A DNA stretch of 64,000 bases from Pseudomonas corrugata (GTDB lineage Bacteria > Pseudomonadota > Gammaproteobacteria > Pseudomonadales > Pseudomonadaceae), in contig NZ_LHVK01000006.1 in the NCBI RefSeq assembly GCF_001269905.1, forward strand, positions 62,001 to 126,000. Reading direction: 5' to 3'. Numbering within the stretch: the stretch's first letter is position 1; the number at the start of each line of letters is the position of its first letter. The position numbers and the translations under genes were made by a program. The notes below the pieces were generated by a model. The model made no database searches. It had not been told where the DNA came from and saw only the letters and a program-made list of their open reading frames with translations. Shown here one piece after another: positions 1-9,336 of this stretch.

Positions 1-2227
1 TGTTGAGGGCGCCCGCCGGAGCGATGAGCTGGACAGCCTCGGCGATGGCACTGCGCAGCGGCAATCCTTCATCGCACAGCAGCAGTCGTTCCAGGAACAT
101 CTGGGTCGCCTGTTCATAGGCGTCGTTGACGGCCGCCCAACTGCTTTGAAGCTTTGCTTCACGCAACGCCTTTCGCTGCCACTGCCACAGGCGTTCATTG
201 TAGTTCGAGAGTGCCTGGTGATCGTTGAGATCAAGGTCCAGCGGCCAGCTTCCGAGCAGCGCCTGGTACATGATCAGCTCATCGCCTGCCGAGGGCGCGG
301 CGGGATCACTGTGCAGCGACGGCGAGAGAATGCGCCATTGCTCGACGCATGCGGTGTACCAGTCAGGACGTTCGCTGAGCACCGCCAATCGCGCCCGGGT
401 GTCTTCGCCGCGCTTGTGGTCGTGGGTGGCAGTCGTGACCAGATTGTCGGGAAAATGCATCTGTCGCTCAAGGCAAGCGTCATGGAACTCCTGCGCCGGA
501 GCGCTGAAACGCTCGGTGTTGTAGCCCACGTCGTTGCGCGACAGCAGTACCGCGCTGCGATACAAGGCGGTGTCCTCCACCGCCTTGGCGGCAGCGGGTG
601 AGGTCAGTTGCTGGAAGCGCACACAGGCATGGCGTAGCCGCTTGCGCTGGTTTCCTCGCGGACGTTGCCGCCAGGGCATGCCACCGAGCCAGTCGGCCAG
701 GCAGTCGAGTACCGGCCAGTCGGCTTCGCCGAGAGTCTGCCTGGCGCCTTCCAGGGCCTGGCGGAAAAAGCTTTCGTCTTCGGCGCCACGGCCCAAGGCG
801 CTGATATAGGTGCGGTACACAGGGAAGTGCACGATGAGCTCCTGCAATGCCCGGCGAATCGCACCGAGGGTCAGGTCGCGGGTCATCACGTCGTCCCGGG
901 CGACTTGCAGCAGGGCCTGGGCAACGCTTTCGAAGTCCCCGGCCAGGGAGCCGTTGAGAATCTGCTGGCGGGCCAGTCGGGCTTCCTCGATAAAGTGCGC
1001 CGGGCGTTCGCTGTGTCGGCTCCAGAACTCGGCGAGGGGAGCGGCACCGTTCGGATCATGCTGCAGCAGCGAAACCTGATTCATGAATTCGTAGCCGGTG
1101 CTGCCATCGATGTTCCAGTCCCGGCGCAGCGTCTCGCCATTGCCGAGGATTTTCTCGACGAAGATCGGCAGGTGTCGCGACGGTGACAGCGCATCGACGC
1201 GCCTGCGCAATTTGCGACAGTAACCGCGAGGATCGGCCAGGCCGTCGATGTGATCGATCCGCAGCCCGTCCACCAGTCCGTCGGCGATCAGCTGGAAAAT
1301 CTTTGCGTGAGTGGCCTCAAACACCGCTGGGCGTTCGACCCGCAGGCCGCCCAGTTCGTTGACATCGAAAAACCGCCGCCAGTTGATGTCGTCCGCCGCT
1401 GTGCGCCAGCTGGCGAGGCGGTAGCTCTGGCGCTCCAACAGTTGATGCAGGCGTTCGAAGCCCTCGGGGGCTTCGGAATCGTAGCCGCGCAGGTTGTCTT
1501 CGATGGCCGCCAGGATGTCGGCTTGCCCGGCCAGCTCGCTCAGTTCCTGCTGGAGGGGGCGGGCGAGGGTATGGGCATCGGTCTGGTAGTTCAGCGTGGT
1601 GAAGCGTTCCGCCAGGGACTTGAGGGATTCGGCCTGTTCGGCCGGCAAGGTGTCGGCGGGTTTGAGCAGTTCGCCGTACTGCATCGGGCAGATGGGAAAG
1701 TGGTGCTCGTAATGTTCAACGTAGAAGCGGCCCAGTGCAGGGGCGAAGCGCAGCCTCAGCGTTCCTTCCTGCAATGCCACGCCGTAATCGCTGCCCAGGA
1801 ACGGCAGCAGCAACTGGCCTTCCATCAGCGGATCGGGAGAGTGCCACTGGATATCGAAGAACTGGCCATAGGGGCTCAGGCGCCCCCACTCGAGCAGGTC
1901 CAGCCACCAGGGGTTGTCGTTACCGCCGACGGCCATGTGATTGGACACGATGTCGAGGATCAGGCCCATCCGATGCTCGCGCAAGGCCGCCACCAGGCGC
2001 CTGAGCGCGGCTTCGCCACCGAGTTCGGGGTTGACCAGGGTCGGGTCGACTACGTCGTAGCCGTGCATCGAGCCGGCCCGGGCCTTGAGCAGGGGGGAGG
2101 CGTATACATGGCTGATGCCCAGCGAGGCGAAGTACGGTACCAGCGGTACCGCATCGTCCAGGGTGAAGCCTTTATGGAACTGCAAGCGCAGGGTTGCCCG
2201 CAGGGGGTGGGTCGACGTCTGTTTCAT
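1..2227 (-). CDS. treY: Maltooligosyl trehalose synthase TreY, C-terminal part beyond the window
   Basis: About 742 codons are visible, read from the ATG at 2227 down to the window edge, with no stop reached. TreY converts the reducing end of maltodextrins to an alpha,alpha-1,1 linkage, the first step of the TreY/TreZ route to trehalose in the cytoplasm. Visible GH13 features are GYDVVDP near residue 55, LDIVSNH near 91 and GLRIDHIDG near 320, which holds the nucleophile Asp. The ATG overlaps the malQ stop (ATGA), so translation is probably coupled. The family is usually 850-930 residues, so 100-190 residues lie outside. The family call is firm; only the end is unknown. Confidence 0.93.
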   Translation of the reverse strand, partial: MKQTSTHPLRATLRLQFHKGFTLDDAVPLVPYFASLGISHVYASPLLKARAGSMHGYDVVDPTLVNPELGGEAALRRLVAALREHRMGLILDIVSNHMAVGGNDNPWWLDLLEWGRLSPYGQFFDIQWHSPDPLMEGQLLLPFLGSDYGVALQEGTLRLRFAPALGRFYVEHYEHHFPICPMQYGELLKPADTLPAEQAESLKSLAERFTTLNYQTDAHTLARPLQQELSELAGQADILAAIEDNLRGYDSEAPEGFERLHQLLERQSYRLASWRTAADDINWRRFFDVNELGGLRVERPAVFEATHAKIFQLIADGLVDGLRIDHIDGLADPRGYCRKLRRRVDALSPSRHLPIFVEKILGNGETLRRDWNIDGSTGYEFMNQVSLLQHDPNGAAPLAEFWSRHSERPAHFIEEARLARQQILNGSLAGDFESVAQALLQVARDDVMTRDLTLGAIRRALQELIVHFPVYRTYISALGRGAEDESFFRQALEGARQTLGEADWPVLDCLADWLGGMPWRQRPRGNQRKRLRHACVRFQQLTSPAAAKAVEDTALYRSAVLLSRNDVGYNTERFSAPAQEFHDACLERQMHFPDNLVTTATHDHKRGEDTRARLAVLSERPDWYTACVEQWRILSPSLHSDPAAPSAGDELIMYQALLGSWPLDLDLNDHQALSNYNERLWQWQRKALREAKLQSSWAAVNDAYEQATQMFLERLLLCDEGLPLRSAIAEAVQLIAPAGALN

Positions 2228-4302
2228 CGGTCACGCTCGTTCGCCTGAAGCCTTGCACAGGCGAGTATTTCCAGGCGCCGAGCGGCGTCCGGGCCATCCA
2301 GTAGCGCCTGGCTCTCGCCGGGCAGGCGCCTGCGCCAATTGGGATGAGTGTCGGTGGTGCCGGGCAGATTGGCCTGCTCATCGATGCCCAGTGCGTCTTC
2401 GAGCGGCAGCAGCACCAGCGGGGCACGGGTATGGCCGAGGAAACGCACGCTGGCGTCCAGTACTTGATCAGTCTCGTGATGTTCTTCGCGAAAATTCTGC
2501 GGGTCCTGGTTCAGCACGTCGCGCAGGCCCTCGCGTTCACGCTCGCGGTGCCGGCGCCAATCCATTTCGGTGTGGGAGTCGATCAGGTCCAGCCGGGCAT
2601 TCCAGTCGATGTCATGACCATGCCACCAGCCGTTGAGGGTCGGCAAATCATGGGTGCTGGTGGTCGCCAGGGCATTGTCCGGCCAATCGAGAATGGGCTT
2701 GAAGCGGGTGTTGTCTTGTTCGAACAACAGTACCCGCATGCCCAGGATCGAGCGGGCGCTGAGCTTCTCCCTCAGGCCATCAGGTACCGTGCCAAGGTCC
2801 TCGCCGAGCACTATGGCCCGGTGGCGATGGGATTCGAGGGCCAACAGGCGCAGCAAATCGTCCACCGGATAATACAGGTAGGCGCCATCGGACGGCGGCG
2901 CATCGTTGGGAATCACCCACAGCCGTTGCAGGCCCATGACGTGATCGATGCGCAAGCCGCCGGCATGGGCAAAGTTGGCCCGCAACATCTCAATGAAGGC
3001 GCGAAAGCCATTGCGGACCAGGCCTTCCGGCGAAAACGCCGAGATGCCCCAGCCCTGGCCGGAACGATTCAGGATGTCCGGTGGCGCCCCCACGGTCAGC
3101 GAGGCCAGCAGTTCATCCTGGCGGCTCCAGGCCTGGCTGCCGGCACCGTCGGCACCCACCGCGAGGTCAGCGATCAGGCCGATGCCCATGCCGCTGGATC
3201 TGGCGGCGCTCTGGGCCCGTTCCAGGCACCGGGCAATCAGCCATTGGCAAAAGGCGTAGTAGCCGATTTCGTCGGCGTTTTCCTCGGCGAAACGAGCCAG
3301 CGCCGCACTGCGCGGGTTGCGCCACTCTTCGGGCCATTGACGCCAGTCGAGGCTTTCACCCCGAGCCGCGCGTTCCGCTTGCAGGGCCTCGAAGCGGCAG
3401 TGGTTTTCCAGGGCTTCGCCGCTGGTGTGGCGGAAGCTGCTGAAGTCTTCATGTAGCGGATGTTCGCCCTGACTGAAGCCATCGTACAGGGCACGGAGGA
3501 TCTTCTGCTTGGCCTCGGCGGCTACCGGCCAGTCCACCAGGGGCTGTTCTTCCAGGTGGCGCAGTTGATTGACCAGGCCTGTGGCGTCGATCGCGGTGCG
3601 CAAGGCCCGCTCACCCAGGATCGTGCCCGGCGCGGCATACAGGCTGTTGAGGAACAGCCGGCTCGACGGCGAATAGGGGCTATAGCGACCGGTGTCGCTG
3701 CTGAACATCGCGTGTATCGGGCTGATAGCCAGAGCATCGGCACCGCGCTCGCCAGCCACCCGTGCCAGTTCTTCCAGCGCCTGGGTGTCGCCGAAACCGC
3801 CGTCGCCGGGGCGACGCAGCGCATACAGCTGTGCGCTCAAGCCCCAAACCCTGGGCGTCGGGTCGTCGACGGCCTCGGCCACGCTGTAGCAGCGGGCAGG
3901 CGCGACGGCCAGGGTGAAATGCTGGTCCTGGATGCGGACCTGCTGATAGCCCACCGGAACCATTCCCGGTAGCTTCGCGTCGGCATCGAGCTTCAGGTTC
4001 AGCGTAGCGCCGTCCTCGAGCTGGATTTCGCAGGGCGTCGAGCCTTCGAAATAGCGGCTCAGGTCGACGTTGGCACCGACGTCGGCGGTGATCAAGGGGG
4101 GCAGACGATGATTCTGTTGATCTTCCTGCAGTTGCAGAAGACTGGCGTCGATTTCCTGGGCACTGCTGGCCGGATGGCCCAGGCCCGTCAGCACCGAGCG
4201 CAATACCGCCGGCGAGACTTTCTGGGCCCGGCCATTGGCGTCGATCCAGTCCACCGCCAGGCCCGCGCGGCCGGCGAGGATTTCCAGTTGCGCATCGCTC
4301 AT
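2224..4302 (-). CDS. malQ: 4-alpha-glucanotransferase (amylomaltase) MalQ
   Basis: 692 residues, the normal length for the bacterial GH77 enzyme. It disproportionates maltodextrins in the cytoplasm, adjusting chain length for the trehalose and glycogen enzymes around it. GH77 signatures are LRIDHVMGL (nucleophile Asp), GEDLGTVP (acid/base Glu) and STHDLPT. The N-terminal 130 residues look like the family's beta-rich extension. The ATG overlaps the treZ stop by ATGA, and the malQ stop overlaps the treY start in the same way, so these three genes form one tightly coupled transcript. Confidence 0.95.
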   Translation of the reverse strand: MSDAQLEILAGRAGLAVDWIDANGRAQKVSPAVLRSVLTGLGHPASSAQEIDASLLQLQEDQQNHRLPPLITADVGANVDLSRYFEGSTPCEIQLEDGATLNLKLDADAKLPGMVPVGYQQVRIQDQHFTLAVAPARCYSVAEAVDDPTPRVWGLSAQLYALRRPGDGGFGDTQALEELARVAGERGADALAISPIHAMFSSDTGRYSPYSPSSRLFLNSLYAAPGTILGERALRTAIDATGLVNQLRHLEEQPLVDWPVAAEAKQKILRALYDGFSQGEHPLHEDFSSFRHTSGEALENHCRFEALQAERAARGESLDWRQWPEEWRNPRSAALARFAEENADEIGYYAFCQWLIARCLERAQSAARSSGMGIGLIADLAVGADGAGSQAWSRQDELLASLTVGAPPDILNRSGQGWGISAFSPEGLVRNGFRAFIEMLRANFAHAGGLRIDHVMGLQRLWVIPNDAPPSDGAYLYYPVDDLLRLLALESHRHRAIVLGEDLGTVPDGLREKLSARSILGMRVLLFEQDNTRFKPILDWPDNALATTSTHDLPTLNGWWHGHDIDWNARLDLIDSHTEMDWRRHREREREGLRDVLNQDPQNFREEHHETDQVLDASVRFLGHTRAPLVLLPLEDALGIDEQANLPGTTDTHPNWRRRLPGESQALLDGPDAARRLEILACARLQANERDR

Positions 4303-6101
4303 GGGCGCTCTCCAGTAATGTTGGGCAACGTTGCCGCTTGCGTCAGAGTGACCAGCGCGCTGTAGGGCGCAAGGGCGCCCTGTTCCAACAGACCCATGGC
4401 TTGCCGCGGATGTTCGAAAAGAATGCGCGCTTGTTCCGGGGCGCTATGTTCAACCGGCTGTTCGCTGAGGTTCAGGTCGATGCGCAGTACGCTGCCGTCC
4501 TCCATCCGCCAACGCGCACTGATCGCGCCGTGGCCCAGCACGTCGGCTCCCAATGCCTGGATCGCGGGCAGGCGCGGGACGATCTCTTCGCGACGGATTT
4601 TCAGCAACTGACGGTACAGCGCTTCGCTGGCTTGCTGCTCCGGTCCACGGGACTCCAGGTTCGGTCGTGAGGCATCGAACGTAGCAGTCGCGTTGGGATC
4701 GGGAATGCGTTTGCGCTTCTCGGGGTCGGCAAAGGCACTGAAGGCCTTGAACTCGTTGCGCCGACCCTCACGCACCAACTCAGCCAACTCACCGTGGTGG
4801 CTGGTAAAAAACAGGAACGGCTGTTCGGCGAGCACTTCGTCACCCATGAACAGCAACGGAATCATCGGACTCAACAGAAGAAGCACCGTCGCCGCCTGCA
4901 GGGCCTGGGGCGGGGTCAATTGGTGCAGGCGCTCGCCCAGGGCCCGGTTGCCGATCTGGTCATGATTCTGCAGGAACAGCACGAACGCGCTGGCGGGCAG
5001 GTGGCCACTGGATTCGCCCCGGGGCTCGCCGTGGCGGTTGATGTGACCCTGGAACACGAAACCCTGGCTGAGACAGCGTGCCAGTTTCTCCGTTGTCTGT
5101 TCGGCATAGTCGGCGTAATAAGCGTCGGTTTCCCCGGTGAGCAACACATGCAGGGCGTTATGGCCGTCGTCGTTCCACTGGGCGTCGTAACCCTGTTCGA
5201 GCAGGCTGGCCTGGTTGTGTTCGTTTTCCACGGTCAGCCAGACATGCCGCGCCGGGTCGACCTGTTGGCGCACCCTGGCGGCCAGTTCCTGGAGAAAGTC
5301 CGGATCTTCAATTGCGTGCACGGCATCCAGGCGCAAACCGTCGAAGCGGTATTCCAGCAACCACATGAGCGCATTGTCGATGAAGAAATCCCGCACCTCG
5401 CGGCGCCGGAAATCAATGGCCGCGCCCCAGGGGGTGTGCTTGTCTTCGCGAAAGAAGCCCTTGGCGTAGCGGTGCAGGTAGTTGCCATCGGGACCGAAGT
5501 GGTTGTAGACCACGTCCAGGATCACAGCAAGGCCGTGGCCATGGGCGCTGTCGATCAGGTGTTTGAGCTGTTCCGGCGTGCCATACGACGCCTGGGGCGC
5601 ATAGGGCAGTACACCGTCGTAACCCCAGTTGCGATCACCTGGAAACTGCGCCAGGGGCATCAGCTCGATGGCGGTGACACCCAGCCCGGCCAAGCGTGCC
5701 AACTGCTGCTCGACCCCCTCGAAGCCACCGAGGGCGCCAACATGCAATTCGTAGATCACTGCTTCGTACCAGGGGCGGCCGGACCATTGGGTGTGACGCC
5801 ACGCATAAGCGTGGGGATCGACCACCACGCTGGGGCGGTCGATGTCCCCGGCCTGGGCACGTGAAGCGGGGTCGGGTACCTCCAGTTCTCCATCGATGTT
5901 GTAGCGATATCGAGTACCAGCGGGGCAGCGGGTCTGGATCATGAACCAGCCGTTGGCTTGGGGCAGCAGCGGTATTGAATCGCCAGTGTCGAGTTCGACA
6001 CTGACGTAAAACGCATCCGGGGCCCACAGTGCGAAGCGAGTGTGCTCGGCATCAAGCATGATCGCGCCGTGGGTCCAGGTATCAGGCGTCCTTGACGGCA
6101 T
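4299..6101 (-). CDS. treZ: Malto-oligosyltrehalose trehalohydrolase TreZ
   Basis: 600 residues, typical for the family. It releases trehalose from the maltooligosyl-trehalose made by TreY. An N-terminal immunoglobulin-like (CBM48/early-set) domain covers about residues 15-100. The GH13 barrel follows with DVVYNHFGPDG, DGLRLDAVHAI (nucleophile Asp) and NHDQIGNRA. The ATG at 6101 has GAGGTG about 6 bases upstream. It starts 8 bases after the glgA stop and overlaps malQ by 4 bases. Trehalose made here is a likely osmo- and desiccation protectant. Confidence 0.95.
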   Translation of the reverse strand: MPSRTPDTWTHGAIMLDAEHTRFALWAPDAFYVSVELDTGDSIPLLPQANGWFMIQTRCPAGTRYRYNIDGELEVPDPASRAQAGDIDRPSVVVDPHAYAWRHTQWSGRPWYEAVIYELHVGALGGFEGVEQQLARLAGLGVTAIELMPLAQFPGDRNWGYDGVLPYAPQASYGTPEQLKHLIDSAHGHGLAVILDVVYNHFGPDGNYLHRYAKGFFREDKHTPWGAAIDFRRREVRDFFIDNALMWLLEYRFDGLRLDAVHAIEDPDFLQELAARVRQQVDPARHVWLTVENEHNQASLLEQGYDAQWNDDGHNALHVLLTGETDAYYADYAEQTTEKLARCLSQGFVFQGHINRHGEPRGESSGHLPASAFVLFLQNHDQIGNRALGERLHQLTPPQALQAATVLLLLSPMIPLLFMGDEVLAEQPFLFFTSHHGELAELVREGRRNEFKAFSAFADPEKRKRIPDPNATATFDASRPNLESRGPEQQASEALYRQLLKIRREEIVPRLPAIQALGADVLGHGAISARWRMEDGSVLRIDLNLSEQPVEHSAPEQARILFEHPRQAMGLLEQGALAPYSALVTLTQAATLPNITGERP

Positions 6102-6109
6102 CGATCACC

Positions 6110-7681
6110 TCATTGTCTGGCCGATTTACCCAGGGATTTCGCCACCAGTTGTTCGTAGAGTTCGGCGTAGGGTTCGACCGCCTTGCTCCAGTTGAAAGGC
6201 GCCGACATCGCCCGGCAACGCATGGCGTTGAGCAGGTCGGGGAAAGCGAAGACCTTGAATGCCCGGCTCAATGCCAGTTTGTAGCTGTCCACGGTGGACT
6301 CGGCGAACAAAAAGCCGGTAATGCCGTCTTCGATGGTGTCCGCCAGGCCGCCGGTATTGCGCGCCACCGGCAGCGAGCCGAAGCGCTGGGCATACATCTG
6401 GCTCAAGCCGCAGGGTTCATAGCGCGAAGGCATCAGCAGGAAGTCGCTGCCGGCGAACATCCGTCGTGCGTCGGTTTCGTTGAAGCCGATACGCACGCCG
6501 ATCCGGCCGGGGAAGCGCAGCGCCAGCTCGCGCATGGCCTGTTCCTCTTCCGGTTCACCACGGCCGATGATGGCGATCTGGCCGCCGGATTCGACGATGA
6601 ACTCGGCGACGGCTTCGGTCAGGTCCAGGCCTTTCTGATACACCAGGCGCGACACCACGGCGAACAACGGGCCGTTGGACTCATCGAGACCGAACAGTTC
6701 GCGCACATGATCGGCATTCACCGCTTTGCCTTCCCAATCACCGATGGCGAAATTGCGGAACAGGTGTGTATCGGTGGCCGAATCCCAGCTTTCATCAATG
6801 CCGTTGGGAATCCCGCTGAGCAAGCCTTGTTGGGTCTTGGCCGCGAGAAAACCATCGAGCCCGCAGCCGAACGCCGGGGTGGTGATTTCCTGGGCATAGG
6901 TGGCGCTGACCGTGGTGATATGGCTGGAATAGGCCATGCCGGCCTTGAGAAACGACAGTTTGCCGTAGAACTCCATGCCTTCCTGTTGCAGCGCGTGCTC
7001 GGGAATGCCCAGTTCAGGGCAGGAGGCCAGGCTGACGACGCCCTGGTACGCCAGGTTATGGATGGTGAACAGGGTCGGGGTGCGCTGTCCGCGCCAGTGC
7101 ATGTAGGCGGGTGCCAGCCCGGCCGGCCAGTCGTGGGCATGGACAAGGTCGGGGCACCAGTGGATCTGGGCCAGATTGGCGGCGATGTCTGCCGCGGCCA
7201 GGCCCAGGCGTGCGAAGCGGATGTGATTGTCCGGCCAGTCGCGGCCATTGTTGGCACCGTAGGGCGAGCCTTCGCGGGCAAAGAGTTCGGGGCAGATCAG
7301 CACGTAGATCACCAGGCCGTCAGCCATGTCCATGCGACCGATCTTGCAGGGAGGCAGTGCGGCATGGCCGCCGAGTTCACCAATGATGTGGATCGGATTG
7401 CCGCTGTTCATCACTTGCGGATAACCGGGGATCAGCACCCGGACATCATGCAGGCCGGCCATTGCCCGGGGCAGTGCGGATGAGACGTCGCCCAGGCCGC
7501 CGGTTTTCACCAGGTCGGCGATTTCCGAGGTGACGAACAGAACTTTCTTGCGGTTGGGATTCTGGCGGACGACGGGGAGCAGTGCCTTGCCTCCGGTGGA
7601 TAGCACCGGTGCCATCGGCGATTCAGTCGCCGGCGGTAGTTGTGAACGGACTTGCTGGGGTTCCAAGGCAGCACTGATCAT
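6110..7681 (-). CDS. glgA: Glycogen synthase GlgA (GT5)
   Basis: 523 residues, about 45 longer than E. coli GlgA because of a non-conserved N-terminal extension. It transfers glucose from ADP-glucose to growing alpha-1,4-glucan in the cytoplasm. The GT5 signature KTGGLGDV lies near residue 59, and the C-terminal donor site has GRGEPEEE and SRYEPCGLSQ. The ATG has AGGAGAT about 5 bases upstream, which supports the long start. It is the first gene of glgA-treZ-malQ-treY, so glucan made here can be fed straight into trehalose synthesis. Confidence 0.95.
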   Translation of the reverse strand: MISAALEPQQVRSQLPPATESPMAPVLSTGGKALLPVVRQNPNRKKVLFVTSEIADLVKTGGLGDVSSALPRAMAGLHDVRVLIPGYPQVMNSGNPIHIIGELGGHAALPPCKIGRMDMADGLVIYVLICPELFAREGSPYGANNGRDWPDNHIRFARLGLAAADIAANLAQIHWCPDLVHAHDWPAGLAPAYMHWRGQRTPTLFTIHNLAYQGVVSLASCPELGIPEHALQQEGMEFYGKLSFLKAGMAYSSHITTVSATYAQEITTPAFGCGLDGFLAAKTQQGLLSGIPNGIDESWDSATDTHLFRNFAIGDWEGKAVNADHVRELFGLDESNGPLFAVVSRLVYQKGLDLTEAVAEFIVESGGQIAIIGRGEPEEEQAMRELALRFPGRIGVRIGFNETDARRMFAGSDFLLMPSRYEPCGLSQMYAQRFGSLPVARNTGGLADTIEDGITGFLFAESTVDSYKLALSRAFKVFAFPDLLNAMRCRAMSAPFNWSKAVEPYAELYEQLVAKSLGKSARQ

Positions 7682-8252
7682 AAATATCTCCTGTTTCTCG
7701 ATCTGTTTCCGGCAAGCGCCAGAGCTGTTGTTTCATTGGCCGAATCCTGCGGCCAGGCGCACAAGCGCTACGCAAGGAGAGCAAAGCGCTGCCCAATGCG
7801 GCGAAGCGAATCAGGTAATAGGGCTGTGCAAGGACTGCACCACCCGCTGTTGCCCTACCTCTAACCTGACCCGTCGCCGTCACGAAAAGTTTCGACTTTT
7901 TTTCCTCTGGATGACCGGTCGGTTTTCCACCCGGATTGGCAGTCTAGGTCAGAACCTAGAGCGGTGCGGTGCGCTTCGTCGATTTGTCGGACAATCACGT
8001 TTTTTGTCGGCAATGTCTTACAGGACAAAGGGAGATACCCGCCGACGAAGTGCACGTGTTTGAAATAAAAATGCGGTAGGGGGGCAGGAGCGGTTTCATC
8101 GACGTGCGCGATAGGGTGACGTGTTGCACCATTGGAGGGCGTGAGAAATGGAGGCGTTTTGATGGCCTCTATTCATCAACGGCTGGCACTGTTCTGGGGA
8201 ACGGATTTCGGCGATTGCGCGCTGTCAGCTATGAAGGTGTCAGTTGCTGAAT
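7682..8252. promoter_or_regulatory. glgA upstream region with a perfect palindrome
   Basis: About 570 bases between glgA and a REP pair hold no convincing gene. The promoter of the glgA operon must lie here. The clearest signal is TCTAGGT-CAGA-ACCTAGA at 7943-7960, two perfect 7-base arms about 265 bases upstream of the glgA ATG. It could be an operator for an unknown regulator or the end of a transcript. I could not assign sigma factor boxes with confidence. Confidence 0.35.
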
Positions 8253-8353
8253 CGCTATCGCGAGCAGGCCCGCTCCCACAGGAGATTTGGCGTGATCTCG
8301 GATCTTGCGCACACTGGAGAACCACTGTGGGAGCGAGCCTGCTCGCGATAGCG
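8253..8353. repeat. REP pair (facing palindromes)
   Basis: A REP palindrome at 8253-8280 (CGCTATCGCGAGCAGGCCCG...) and its reverse complement at 8326-8353 face each other across 45 bases. They lie downstream of the minus-strand dehydrogenase gene, the usual place for these Pseudomonas elements. Confidence 0.9.
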
Positions 8354-8362
8354 ATCTGTCGA

Positions 8363-9325
8363 CTATGCGGTCGGGGTCAGTAAGCGGATCGGTGCCCCGG
8401 CGGCCCAGGCTTGCAGGTCTTCGATCATCTGCGAATAGAATTGCCGGTAGTTCTGTTGGCTGACGTAACCCACGTGCGGTGTGGCCAGTACGTTATCCAG
8501 CGTCCGGAATGGGTGATCGGCAGGCAGGGGTTCCTGGGCGAATACATCCAGGGCGGCGCCGGCCAGGCGCTTGTGCCGAAGGGCATCGATCAGCGCGTTT
8601 TCATCGACAATCGGCCCCCGAGCGGTGTTGACCAGCAGCGCCTCGGGTTTCATCCAGGCCAGCGCCTGGGCGTCCACCAGGCCTCGGGTGCGTTCGCCGA
8701 GCACCAGATGGATCGAGAGTATGTCTGCCTGCTCGAACAGCTGCTGTTTGCTCACGTAGGTCACGCCCGCCTCGGCGGCCTGTTCTGCACTGAGGTTCTG
8801 GCTCCAGGCGATCACCCGCATGCCGAATACCTGGCCGAACTGTGCCACTCGCTTGCCGATGCTGCCCAAGCCCAGGATAGCCAGGGTCTTGCCATACAAA
8901 TCGCCGCCCAGGCCCTGCTGCCACAGGCCCGCACGCAGGGCATTGGCTTCCTGGACGAGGTTGCGGCTCAAGGCCATCACCAGCGCCCAGGTCAGTTCGG
9001 GGGCGGCGTGCTTGTAGCTTTCGGTGCCGCACACCTGAACGCCCAGCTCGGTAGCGGTCTTGAGGTCGAGGGCGGCGTTGCGCATACCGCCGGTGAGCAG
9101 CAGTTTGAGATTTGGCAGGCGACGCAGCAGGCTTTCGTCGAATGATGTGCGCTCGCGCATCACGCAAATCACTTCGAAGGGTGCCAGGCGCTCAGCGAGC
9201 GTATCGCGGTCGGCAGGGTAATCATGAAGCAATGTGACCTGGCCGATGTTATCCAGCACCGACCAGTCCACCACGTCCCGTGCCACGTCTTGCCAATCGT
9301 CGATGACCGCTATTTGCACTGCCAT
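8363..9325 (-). CDS. D-2-hydroxyacid dehydrogenase family protein
   Basis: 320 residues, NAD(P)-dependent D-isomer-specific 2-hydroxyacid dehydrogenase family, the normal length. The substrate-binding half flanks a Rossmann domain with LGLGSIGKR near residue 150. The catalytic Arg lies in NTARGPIVDE, Glu in FAQEPLP and His in TPHVGYVS. The substrate (glyoxylate, hydroxypyruvate, phosphoglycerate or another 2-oxo acid) cannot be decided from sequence. The upstream hydrolase gene ends 11 bases before this one starts, so they may be cotranscribed, though no common pathway is obvious. Confidence 0.85.
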   Translation of the reverse strand: MAVQIAVIDDWQDVARDVVDWSVLDNIGQVTLLHDYPADRDTLAERLAPFEVICVMRERTSFDESLLRRLPNLKLLLTGGMRNAALDLKTATELGVQVCGTESYKHAAPELTWALVMALSRNLVQEANALRAGLWQQGLGGDLYGKTLAILGLGSIGKRVAQFGQVFGMRVIAWSQNLSAEQAAEAGVTYVSKQQLFEQADILSIHLVLGERTRGLVDAQALAWMKPEALLVNTARGPIVDENALIDALRHKRLAGAALDVFAQEPLPADHPFRTLDNVLATPHVGYVSQQNYRQFYSQMIEDLQAWAAGAPIRLLTPTA

Positions 9326-9336
9326 GGAGCACCTCG

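Noticed and set aside
1250..2248. Plus-strand frame of 332 codons at the left edge
   Set aside because: It lies opposite treY, whose catalytic motifs are clear on the minus strand.
8132..8383. Short plus-strand frame of 83 codons before the hydroxyacid dehydrogenase
   Set aside because: More than half of it is REP sequence translated, and no ribosome site precedes it.
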